Of a stretch of DNA of 29,079 nucleotides, positions 1 to 5,469 are shown piece after piece. A program made the position numbers and the translations under genes. Below the pieces are notes generated by a model. It saw only the letters and a program-made list of their open reading frames with translations. It was not told where the DNA came from and searched no databases. Source of the stretch: an uncultured Bacilli bacterium (lineage in GTDB: Bacteria; Bacillota_I; Bacilli_A; RF39; UBA660); the NCBI GenBank assembly GCA_910586295.1, contig CAJUGE010000084.1, forward strand, positions 1 through 29,079, given 5' to 3'. Position 1 is the first letter of the stretch; each line of letters starts with the position of its first letter.

Positions 1-116
1 AGATTATATGAAAAGCCGTATGCAGGAAAACTGCACGTACGGTTTTGTGAGGGGCGATAGACTAACCTCTCATTAAAACAAAAGAAAGAGAGGTGGGGTC
101 GAGTTGTCTACTCGAC
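1..116 (+). mobile_element. 3' end of a group II intron (domains V and VI), left part outside window
   Basis: Bases 12-46 fold as a group II intron domain V. The lower stem is 12-20 with 38-46 and includes the AGC catalytic triad (14-16) with its G-U pair. A two-base CG bulge lies at 36-37, and the upper stem TGCAG/CTGCA is closed by a GAAAA loop. Bases 54-116 fit domain VI: the arm at 54-63 can pair with the GTCTACTCG side at 106-114, with an unpaired A as candidate branch point, and an extra hairpin ACCTCTC/GAGAGGT sits inside. The likely 3' splice end is the AC at 115-116. The intron body and any reverse transcriptase lie outside the window. The exact last base is inferred. Confidence 0.75.
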
Positions 117-124
117 TGTTGAAC

Positions 125-395
125 ATGACAGTGAATAAAGCATATAAATTCAGGTTATATCCAAGTGAAGAACAAAAAGTATTAATACATAAGACATTTG
201 GATGTAATAGATTATTATATAATAAAATGCTTTCAATAATGTGGACATAAAGATAAAAGCATGAAATACTTAAATAAGAGAGAATACCACTGCAGTGAAT
301 GTGGAAATAAAATAGATAGAGACATAAATGCGAGTCAGAACTTAATATATGAAGGAATAAAGTTATTAATGAAAAATAAACTAATACAAGTGTAA
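125..395 (+). pseudogene. tnpB: Internally deleted tnpB (IS200/IS605-family RNA-guided nuclease) remnant
   Basis: The gene starts with ATG at 125. The first codons encode a typical TnpB N-terminus (KAYKFRLYPSEEQK, then CNRLLYNKML) and run into a stop soon after. From about 237, in another frame, the C-terminal zinc-ribbon end appears: CGHKDK, then CSECGNKIDRDINASQNL, ending at TAA 393-395. The whole central part, including the RuvC-like catalytic core, is missing, so this is a deletion derivative and cannot encode an active nuclease. It begins 9 bases after the inferred end of the group II intron. Both ends of the gene are kept while the middle is gone, as in elements that survive by trans-mobilisation, but that last point is inference. 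Confidence 0.8.
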
Positions 396-503
396 AAGAC
401 ACTTTAAAATAGATAAAACTAAGTAGGGTGGCGACCGTCCGAAATTGGCCTGTGGAGGATGAGAATTTAGTGAAGCAGGAATCCAAACTCGTGAGGGTTA
501 GGG
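396..503 (+). ncRNA. Candidate omega-RNA (reRNA) region at the right end of the tnpB relic
   Basis: The stretch follows the tnpB stop and has the usual look of the structured 3' ends of IS605-type elements: GC-richer than its surroundings (for example GGTGGCGACC, 427-436), containing the GTGAAGCAGGAAT string at 471-483. TnpB guide RNAs are known to be made from this position. The shorter string GGTGAAGCAGGAA recurs beside the second tnpB relic near 21162-21174, supporting a shared element origin. Folding was not computed. Confidence 0.45.
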
Positions 504-521
504 GAATGAATTTATTCATTC
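504..521. repeat. Perfect hairpin at right end of the tnpB relic
   Basis: GAATGAA-TTTA-TTCATTC is a perfect 7-bp stem with a four-base loop. IS200/IS605 elements carry subterminal hairpins recognised by the Y1 transposase TnpA, and this one sits where the right end is expected. The same TTTA loop occurs in three hairpins of the IS200 element at 4321-4936. The following TTTTGTTTT could also make it a terminator. Confidence 0.55.
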
Positions 522-552
522 TTTTGTTTTCTTCTAAATGTATGAGGAATAT

Positions 553-574
553 AAAAAAAGGACTAGAAAGTCCT
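553..574 (-). terminator. Rho-independent terminator of the minus-strand coiled-coil gene
   Basis: Read on the minus strand it is AGGACT-TTCT-AGTCCT followed by a run of T. It overlaps the stop codon of the gene ending at 573. Confidence 0.75.
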
Positions 575-923
575 AAATCATATGTATATTTGCAAAATCA
601 TTTATATCTTCTTCTAATGTGGTTATACTAGAATTTTCTAGTTTTCTAAGTCTTTGGTCTATTCTTCTTACCTGTCTTTCAAGTTTTGTAATTCTATTGT
701 CATAATCGTCATTATAAGTGTTATAACTATTTTGTGAGTTCATGTTATTTGTACCAACTGTACCAGGAATTACATTTGGACCATATCCCATATAACTTCC
801 GCTTACATTATAACCTTGTGGCTGTGCCATTTGTGGAGTCATCATATTGGGATTTGGTCCCATAAAGTTTGGTTCACTAAACCCGCCTGCTTGATAATTT
901 CCGTAAAACATATCTCTATTCAT
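573..923 (-). CDS. Small hypothetical protein, Asn/Gly/Met-rich with C-terminal coiled coil
   Basis: The product is 116 residues. The first 65 or so are rich in Asn, Gly, Met, Pro, Tyr and Gln (GGFSEPNFMGPNPNMM), which suggests a disordered, adhesive type of sequence. Residues about 77-100 form a short charged coiled coil (ITKLERQVRRIDQRLRKLE). No signal peptide or membrane segment is seen. An AGGAGGG ribosome binding site precedes the start, and a minus-strand TATAAT lies at 950-955. Composition and size recall small spore-coat-type proteins, and sporulation genes occur later in the window, but I do not recognise the family. Confidence 0.75.
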   Translation of the reverse strand: MNRDMFYGNYQAGGFSEPNFMGPNPNMMTPQMAQPQGYNVSGSYMGYGPNVIPGTVGTNNMNSQNSYNTYNDDYDNRITKLERQVRRIDQRLRKLENSSITTLEEDINDFANIHMI

Positions 924-1033
924 AGTTTAAAACCCTCCTACTCATTCATATTATATGTTAAATGCCCTAAACTGTGTAAAAAAAGTGGTAAATGATAATA
1001 AAATATTGTACAATTGAATCTAGAGGTGAAGAG

Positions 1034-1651
1034 ATGAGACTTAAACATGTTAAAGGAAGCGAAGATATAGTAAATAGCAGTTCTGTTGTTATTCATAATC
1101 CTGAAAACTATAGAGGTAAATGGCAAAATCTTTTTGAGAATAAAAATAAAATTTATTTAGAAGTAGGTATGGGTAAAGGGCAATTTATAATTAAAAAAGC
1201 TAAGGAAAATCCTAATATAAACTTTATTGGATTTGAAAAGTATCCTAGTGTATTGCTAGGGGCTTTGGATATAATAGAAAAAGAGAATATAACTAATTTA
1301 AGAATTGTTTGTGCTGATGCATTTAACATAGATAAAATATTTTATAAAGATATAAATAAACTTTATCTTAATTTTAGTGATCCTTGGCCTAAGAAGAGAC
1401 ATGCTAAGAGAAGACTTACTAGTCCTGTTTTTTTGGAAAAGTATGATAAAATATTTAAAAGATTAAAAGTTATTGAACAAAAGACTGATAATGATGATTT
1501 GTTTATGTATAGTTTAGTAAGTTTTAAAAGTAAAGGTTATCATGTAATAAAGAAAAATACTAATTATTTTGATAGTGTGAGAACAGAGTATGAAGAAAAA
1601 TTTATAAGTAAAGGGAAAAATATAAATTACGTAAAGGTGTTTAAATTTTAG
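1034..1651 (+). CDS. trmB: tRNA (guanine-N7-)-methyltransferase TrmB
   Basis: This SAM-dependent enzyme makes m7G46 in the variable loop of tRNA. The 205-residue product has the SAM-binding stretch YLEVGMGKGQF, the following acidic segment NFIGFEKYPSVL, and the family signature LNFSDPWPKKRHAKRRL, which carries the catalytic Asp and the tRNA-binding basic residues. The ATG at 1034 is chosen because MRLKHVKG is the usual TrmB beginning and TAGAGGTGA lies just upstream; the frame is open a further 14 codons 5'. A TACAAT -10-like hexamer lies at 1009-1014. Length is slightly under the usual 210-220 residues and the protein looks complete. Confidence 0.95.
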   Translation: MRLKHVKGSEDIVNSSSVVIHNPENYRGKWQNLFENKNKIYLEVGMGKGQFIIKKAKENPNINFIGFEKYPSVLLGALDIIEKENITNLRIVCADAFNIDKIFYKDINKLYLNFSDPWPKKRHAKRRLTSPVFLEKYDKIFKRLKVIEQKTDNDDLFMYSLVSFKSKGYHVIKKNTNYFDSVRTEYEEKFISKGKNINYVKVFKF

Positions 1652-1709
1652 TGTAAATTTATGTCAAATATTTTACTATAAAAAGACACTATTAATTTGG
1701 GAAAATGTT

Positions 1710-1718
1710 TGCTATAAT
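1710..1718 (+). promoter_or_regulatory. Extended -10 promoter for the lipoprotein operon
   Basis: TGCTATAAT is an extended -10 element with no convincing -35. The identical nonamer occurs before tnpA (4413-4421) and before rpmG (14085-14093). It would drive the lipoprotein gene and probably the three following genes. Confidence 0.55.
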
Positions 1719-1740
1719 ATTTAATAGGAGTAGGTGGGAA

Positions 1741-2367
1741 ATGAAGAAAGTCATAGTTATTTTATCAGTTTTTCTTTTAGCAGGATGCACAGCTTATTCA
1801 TCAAGTACACTTACTATGGAAAGGGCAATTGGTAGTGTAATAGAATCTGGGCCTAAGTATACTAATACTAATGGTAAGGGATACAAATATTATAAACCTA
1901 GAGATTTTTCTGTATTGGAAGAGAAAGATTTTAATTTAGTACTTTTGAATAATGGATATAACTTTTATTTTAATGTAGATTTAAATGGTTATTATAATTC
2001 TAAAAGTAATAATTATAAGATTGATTATGTTGTAGATAATGAAGTATATTTTAGTTATAGGTTTAGTTATAATAATATTGATGGTTATATTTCTATAAGA
2101 GACGCGAAAAATGGTTACTTTTATATAAAAATGTTGTATAATTATAGTTATATAGAGGTAGGCGTTAAAGAGAAAGATGTAAAAAAGGCTGTTATAGATT
2201 CTGCGATTATTCTTTCTTCTATTAATTATAATGATAAAGTTATAGAAAAATTAATTGCTAGTAGAGATTTAGTTTCTAGTGAATCTACTTATGAAATTGC
2301 AAAACCTAAAGTAGAGAATGATAGAAATATATTGGATGTTGCTGAGTATGATCAGTATAAAGAATAG
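1741..2367 (+). CDS. Putative lipoprotein of unknown function
   Basis: The start is set at ATG 1741, giving a clear lipoprotein signal: basic MKK, a hydrophobic stretch, and the lipobox LLAGC with the lipidated Cys at residue 16 (GTAGGTGGGAA is the ribosome binding site). The mature 190 or so residues are Tyr/Asn-rich with alternating hydrophobic residues suggesting beta strands, and no catalytic motif stands out. It should be anchored on the outer face of the membrane. Only 21 bases separate it from the next gene, so it is probably in one transcript with the acidic protein and the ytxG/ytxH-like pair. I do not recognise a named family. Confidence 0.8.
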   Translation: MKKVIVILSVFLLAGCTAYSSSTLTMERAIGSVIESGPKYTNTNGKGYKYYKPRDFSVLEEKDFNLVLLNNGYNFYFNVDLNGYYNSKSNNYKIDYVVDNEVYFSYRFSYNNIDGYISIRDAKNGYFYIKMLYNYSYIEVGVKEKDVKKAVIDSAIILSSINYNDKVIEKLIASRDLVSSESTYEIAKPKVENDRNILDVAEYDQYKE

Positions 2368-2388
2368 GATTTAAGAAAGAGGTGTGTT

Positions 2389-3429
2389 ATGGGATTATTT
2401 GGTAAGATTAAGAATATTTTCTATGATGAAGAAATAGTAGAAGTCCCAGTAGATGAAAAAAGACAAGAGGTGCAACCTAGGATTGAAGAGGTTAGGATTC
2501 CTAAAAGAGAAGAACCTGTTATTAGACAAGAAATTCCTTCTTTTAAGATAGAAGAACCTCAAAGAGAAATTAGAGAACCAGAGAGGCCTAAGTCAGTAGC
2601 GCCTATATATACAGAAAGAGATTTGTTTAAGACTCAACCATCTTTTAAGTTTCCTGTTATTGATGAAGAAGATGAAGAACCTGTTATTAGACGAGAAGAA
2701 CCAAAACCTAGAACTAGAAGTAGTATACTAGATTATGATATGAGACCAACTAGAAGAGAACCTGAAAGAAAGCCAGAGTATAAAATTCCTAATAAGGCAA
2801 ATAATAGTAGTAGTTCTAGAAGTTATGGAAGTCATAACCCTAATAATAATTCTGAAAGAACATTTAAGCCGAGTCCAGTTATTAGTCCTGTATATGGAGT
2901 GTTAGATAAAAATTATACTAAAGAAGAAATAAGACAGAGGAATGAATATGTTAGACATAATCCTAGTGATATGAATGTTGATTCTGTTAGAAGAAAAGCT
3001 TTTGGTACACTTGAGGATGAGCTTGAGAATACTTTATCTAAAATAAGTGAAAAGCCTAAGGAAGAAAAGTCTAGTGTTACGTCTCCTTCTGCTTTAGAAG
3101 ATACTAAGTCTATTGAAGATTTACTAAGTGAGATTGAAGGAAATAGAAATATGTCTATAGGAGAAGTGGAAGAACAGTATAAAGATAAACTTGAAGAAGA
3201 TGATACTTCAGACTTTGGTTTTAATTTCAAAGTTGAAGGACATGAGAATATAAAAGAAGAGGTAAATGATGAGGATAATAGTTCTTTGTTAGATGATTTT
3301 AAAACTAGATTTGAGAGTAATGAAGAAGTAGTTCAAGAAGAACCTAAAGAAGAAGGGTTTGAAAAGACTTTAGAGCATGATTTATTTAATTTAATAGATT
3401 CAATGTATGAAGAAAAGGAAGGAGAATAA
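2389..3429 (+). CDS. Acidic, largely disordered protein preceding ytxGH-like genes
   Basis: The 346-residue protein starts with a possible amphipathic helix (MGLFGKIKNIFYDEE). A long Glu/Arg/Pro-rich disordered part with repeated EEPVIR units follows to about residue 150, then a short motif (PVISPVYGVLDKNYTKEEI, about 163-181), and an acidic helical tail ending LFNLIDSMYEEKEGE. There is no membrane segment or enzyme motif. The SPVYG-type motif resembles, from memory, a conserved motif in the disordered N-terminal linker of the SftA DNA translocase, and in B. subtilis sftA and murC lie just before ytxG. No motor domain is present here. That link is a low-confidence inference; scaffold or membrane-tethered adaptor is equally possible. 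Confidence 0.75.
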   Translation: MGLFGKIKNIFYDEEIVEVPVDEKRQEVQPRIEEVRIPKREEPVIRQEIPSFKIEEPQREIREPERPKSVAPIYTERDLFKTQPSFKFPVIDEEDEEPVIRREEPKPRTRSSILDYDMRPTRREPERKPEYKIPNKANNSSSSRSYGSHNPNNNSERTFKPSPVISPVYGVLDKNYTKEEIRQRNEYVRHNPSDMNVDSVRRKAFGTLEDELENTLSKISEKPKEEKSSVTSPSALEDTKSIEDLLSEIEGNRNMSIGEVEEQYKDKLEEDDTSDFGFNFKVEGHENIKEEVNDEDNSSLLDDFKTRFESNEEVVQEEPKEEGFEKTLEHDLFNLIDSMYEEKEGE

Positions 3430-3432
3430 TAT

Positions 3433-3726
3433 ATGCTAGTTGATGCTTTAATTGTACTTATATATATAACTTTAATAATATTTATCATAACACTTATAGT
3501 TTTATGCATAAAATTAATAGGGACTTTAGGTAGAATTGATTATTTAGTAGAAAATATTACTAGAAAGGCTGAGAGCTTAGATAGTGTATTTGAACTTATA
3601 GAGAATACTACAAGTAAGTTTGGTATGTTGGGTAATAATATTACTAATTTTATAGCAGGTGTTTTTGGTAAGATTTTTACTAGAAAGAGAAAGAATAAAA
3701 AAGTAAAGGAGAATATGTATGAGTAA
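3433..3726 (+). CDS. YtxG-like (DUF948-type) small membrane protein
   Basis: The 97-residue product has one long N-terminal membrane segment (LIVLIYITLIIFIITLIVL, residues 6-24), then an amphipathic helix with the repeated hydrophobic spacing seen in DUF948 proteins and a very basic tail (RKRKNKKVKE). It starts 3 bases after the preceding stop with a strong AGGAG and overlaps the following YtxH-like gene by 8 bases. The adjacent pair of a DUF948 protein and a YtxH protein matches the ytxG-ytxH operon of Bacillus, a general-stress-associated pair of unknown biochemistry. Family assignment rests on topology and neighbour. Confidence 0.7.
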   Translation: MLVDALIVLIYITLIIFIITLIVLCIKLIGTLGRIDYLVENITRKAESLDSVFELIENTTSKFGMLGNNITNFIAGVFGKIFTRKRKNKKVKENMYE

Positions 3727-4195
3727 AAAGTGTGGATTAGGTAAGTTTGTTTTTGGTGTAGGAGTAGGTGTTGGATTAGGACTTTTATTTGCACCTCAAG
3801 AAGGTAGTAAAACTAGAAAAGAGTTAAAAGTAAAGTTAGATGAGTTAGTAGATAAGATTAAGGAAATTGATCCAGAAGATGTTAAAGCAGATATATTACA
3901 AAAAGTAGAAGAGTTAAGAATGGAGTTATCTGATTTAGATAAAGAAAAGGCTTTGGCAATTGCTAAGAGTCAGGCTAAAAAAGTTGGTAAGAAGGCTGAA
4001 GAATTAGCAGTATATGCTAAGGAAAAGGGGACTCCTGTGGTAGAAGCAGCAGCAGAAAAGGTAAAAAGTACTACTTTAAAGGCCGCTAAAGAGGTTGTTA
4101 ATAGGTTAGAAGAAAGTGAAAAAAATGAGTCAAAACAACCAGTTAAGAAGAATAACAATAATAAAAATCATAAGAAGTCTAATAAGAAAGCATAG
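3719..4195 (+). CDS. YtxH-domain protein
   Basis: The 158-residue product begins with the YtxH signature: a short glycine-rich membrane segment (FVFGVGVGVGLGLLFAPQEG) directly followed by charged helices (GSKTRKELK). Residues 35-130 are long Lys/Glu/Ala-rich helices of apolipoprotein/LEA type, and the tail is Lys/Asn-rich. The family is membrane-associated and stress-linked in Bacillus, with unknown mechanism. It overlaps the YtxG-like gene, so translation is probably coupled. The start ATG 3719 has AAAGGAG upstream inside the previous gene. Confidence 0.85.
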   Translation: MSKKCGLGKFVFGVGVGVGLGLLFAPQEGSKTRKELKVKLDELVDKIKEIDPEDVKADILQKVEELRMELSDLDKEKALAIAKSQAKKVGKKAEELAVYAKEKGTPVVEAAAEKVKSTTLKAAKEVVNRLEESEKNESKQPVKKNNNNKNHKKSNKKA

Positions 4196-4214
4196 AGTTG
4201 GTTCTATACTTTTT
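4192..4214 (+). terminator. Terminator after the ytxH-like gene
   Basis: ATAGAG-TTGG-TTCTAT followed by ACTTTTTT. The stem is short (six pairs, one G-T) but it overlaps the ytxH-like stop, and no gene follows on this strand until the IS. Confidence 0.5.
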
Positions 4215-4334
4215 TGTTTGCAACTTTAAAATTTAATTAAAGAACGGAAATGAAATTATGAATCTTTTGCAATTAGAAATAATAGATTAGATTTGAAGCT
4301 AGAATATTGATAGGTGATTTGACCGTTTCGGCAA

Positions 4335-4397
4335 AAGGGTTCAGGCCCTGTGCTTTAGCACAGAAACCCTTGTAGGGTTTAAAGGCAATTTATTGCC
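4335..4397. repeat. Left-end hairpins of the IS200 element
   Basis: Hairpin one is AAGGGTT (4335-4341) with AACCCTT (4365-4371), enclosing the perfect CTGTGC-TTTA-GCACAG (4348-4363). Hairpin two is GGCAA-TTTA-TTGCC (4384-4397). Left-end hairpins of IS200 are known as TnpA recognition sites, and in IS200 a left-end structure also limits read-through transcription into tnpA. Confidence 0.75.
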
Positions 4398-4421
4398 GTT
4401 ATAAAATAAACATGCTATAAT
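4393..4421 (+). promoter_or_regulatory. Promoter of tnpA
   Basis: TTGCCG (4393-4398), a 17-base spacer, and TATAAT (4416-4421) with an extended TGC. The -35 lies in one arm of the second left-end hairpin, so folding of single-stranded IS DNA would disrupt the promoter. Confidence 0.6.
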
Positions 4422-4447
4422 ATAGAGCCAAAAGCGAGGCGGTTTTG

Positions 4448-4867
4448 GTGAGAAAGTCAAGTCATGTGCAATATGATTTACAATATCATATAGTTTGGGC
4501 AACGAAATATAGATATAGAGTATTAACAGGAAAAATAGCAGAAAGAACAAGAGAATTGATAAGACAAAGTTGTAATAGTATGGATGTTTCTATATTAAAG
4601 GGTAGTATAGGTAAAGAACATATACATATATTGGTATCATGTCCGCCGAGCTTATCAGTGTCTAAACTAGTGCAACAATTGAAAGGAAAAACATCAAGAG
4701 TTTTATTAGGTGAGTACAAAGATTTAAAGAAAAGATACTGGGGACAGCATCTATGGGCAAGTGGATATTTTTGTAGAAGTGTAGGCTATGTGACACAAGA
4801 CATAATAAAGGAGTATATAGAAAATCAAGCTGATGAGTATGAAGAAAATTTTAAGATAATAGGGTGA
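4448..4867 (+). CDS. tnpA: IS200-family Y1 (HUH) transposase TnpA
   Basis: TnpA cuts and joins single-stranded DNA at the IS ends through a 5'-phosphotyrosine link. With the upstream TTG at 4445 counted as residue 1, the protein is 140 residues. The metal-binding HUH motif is H59-I-H61 in KEHIHILVSCPP, and the catalytic helix EYIENQ carries Y124 and Q128 four residues on, as in IS608 TnpA. The family core YHIVWATKYR is at 14-23. All catalytic residues and full length are kept, so the enzyme may be active. GTG 4448 is preferred over TTG 4445 for its spacing from GAGGCGG. The stop codon lies inside the first right-end hairpin. Confidence 0.92.
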   Translation: MRKSSHVQYDLQYHIVWATKYRYRVLTGKIAERTRELIRQSCNSMDVSILKGSIGKEHIHILVSCPPSLSVSKLVQQLKGKTSRVLLGEYKDLKKRYWGQHLWASGYFCRSVGYVTQDIIKEYIENQADEYEENFKIIG

Positions 4868-4934
4868 GTTTACTCACTAAATGTACTTTCAGTACCTCAG
4901 GCAAGCCACGTACTTTCAGTGCGTGGTCAGCTTG
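4864..4934. repeat. Right-end hairpins of the IS200 element with an 11-base direct repeat
   Basis: Three hairpins follow each other: GTGAG-TTTA-CTCAC (4864-4877), GTAC-TTTCA-GTAC (4883-4895), and CCACGTAC-TTTCA-GTGCGTGG (4906-4926), extended by CAAG/CTTG to 4902-4934. The last two share the direct repeat GTACTTTCAGT, spaced 27 bases. The largest one is the best candidate for the right-end TnpA site. Confidence 0.7.
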
Positions 4935-5317
4935 ACAGTAAGAATGATAAAACATATAATGAAATCAGTAATGGATTTAAGTTAATGAGAGAACTATTAG
5001 GAGCACAGACAATAGAAGAAATTGAGATAGCAATAAGGAAGCTAAATGAACCATTACTATCAAATTTATTAAAGGATATGGTGGTATTTATGGAGATGGA
5101 TTATGTACAAGATTACAGTGCACAGGAGAAGCTTATAAGAAGTAATTTGCAAGATGCAAAAGAAGAAGGTATAGCTTTAGGACTTGCTGAAGGAGAGAAA
5201 AACAAACAACTAGAGATAGCTAAGATGCTTATACAAAACACAGAAACTTCACTTGAACAAATAAGCCTTTGTACTGGATTATCAATTGAAGAACTAGAGA
5301 AAATACAAGAAGAATGA
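4935..5317 (+). pseudogene. 3' fragment of an Rpn / PD-(D/E)XK-type recombination-promoting nuclease gene
   Basis: The readable protein (about 127 residues from the IS edge) is the C-terminal part of the Rpn/PDDEXK_2 family. It has a helical segment with LNEPLLSNLLKDM, a dimer-like charged helix (DAKEEGIALGLAEGEKN, echoing the EG-repeat helices typical of the family), and the terminal helix-turn-helix-like LEQISLCTGLSIEELEKIQ. The N-terminal nuclease domain is absent and the frame opens inside the IS right-end hairpin (a GTG at 4919), so this is a truncated relic. I could not find the missing 5' half on the left side of the IS, so an additional deletion is likely. Confidence 0.7.
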
Positions 5318-5347
5318 AATAAAAAGTCAAACTAAAAGAAGTGATTG

Positions 5348-5372
5348 GACTGCTAATAATAGTAGTCTTTTT
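5348..5372 (+). terminator. Terminator after the Rpn fragment
   Basis: GACTGCTA-ATAA-TAGTAGTC (eight pairs, one G-T) followed by TTTTT. It insulates the htpG promoter just downstream. Confidence 0.75.
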
Positions 5373-5380
5373 ATTGATTT

Positions 5381-5407
5381 TTAGCACTTAATGTTGACAA
5401 GTGCTAA
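5381..5407 (+). promoter_or_regulatory. CIRCE operator (HrcA site), first copy
   Basis: TTAGCACTT-N9-AAGTGCTAA is a perfect 9-9-9 inverted repeat, one base per arm from the textbook CIRCE arms (CACTC/GAGTG). CIRCE is bound by the repressor HrcA and released on heat shock. The promoter TTGACA (5394-5399), a 17-base spacer and TAAATT (5417-5422) overlap it, so bound HrcA would block RNA polymerase directly. Confidence 0.9.
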
Positions 5408-5422
5408 ATATAGTGGTAAATT
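5394..5422 (+). promoter_or_regulatory. htpG promoter
   Basis: A consensus TTGACA at 5394-5399 starts in the spacer of the first CIRCE and ends in its right arm. A TAAATT follows at exactly 17 bases (5417-5422). Confidence 0.65.
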
Positions 5423-5426
5423 ATAT

Positions 5427-5453
5427 TTAGCAATTCAAGTTTATGAGTGCTAG
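5427..5453 (+). promoter_or_regulatory. Second, degenerate CIRCE-like operator
   Basis: TTAGCAATT-N9-GAGTGCTAG has the exact 9-9-9 spacing. Three of the 18 arm positions differ from the CIRCE consensus. It lies 46 bases centre to centre from the first copy, in the leader between promoter and gene. It also covers the in-frame ATG at 5443, arguing that this ATG is not the htpG start. Confidence 0.65.
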
Positions 5454-5469
5454 AAAAGAGTTGATATTT

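Larger units (their letters stand above)
4321..4936 (+). mobile_element. IS200-type insertion sequence (tnpA only)
   Basis: A single Y1 transposase gene is flanked by hairpins instead of terminal inverted repeats, which is the IS200 layout. Left-end hairpins lie at 4335-4371 and 4384-4397, right-end hairpins at 4864-4877, 4883-4895 and 4902-4934. No tnpB accompanies it. Boundaries are approximate because this family makes no target duplication. The right side abuts a coding fragment that lost its 5' part. The 120 bases to the left (4215-4320) hold nothing I can recognise. Confidence 0.8.

Noticed and set aside
73..519. A 148-codon open frame on the minus strand
   Set aside because: It runs antisense over the tnpB relic and its guide-RNA-like end, has a low-complexity Phe/Leu/Ser composition typical of antisense AT-rich DNA, and has no ribosome binding site.
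5443..5469. Upstream ATG of htpG at 5443
   Set aside because: It overlaps the second CIRCE-like operator, lacks a ribosome binding site, and adds residues not typical of HtpG; ATG 5470 gives the family's normal start and length.
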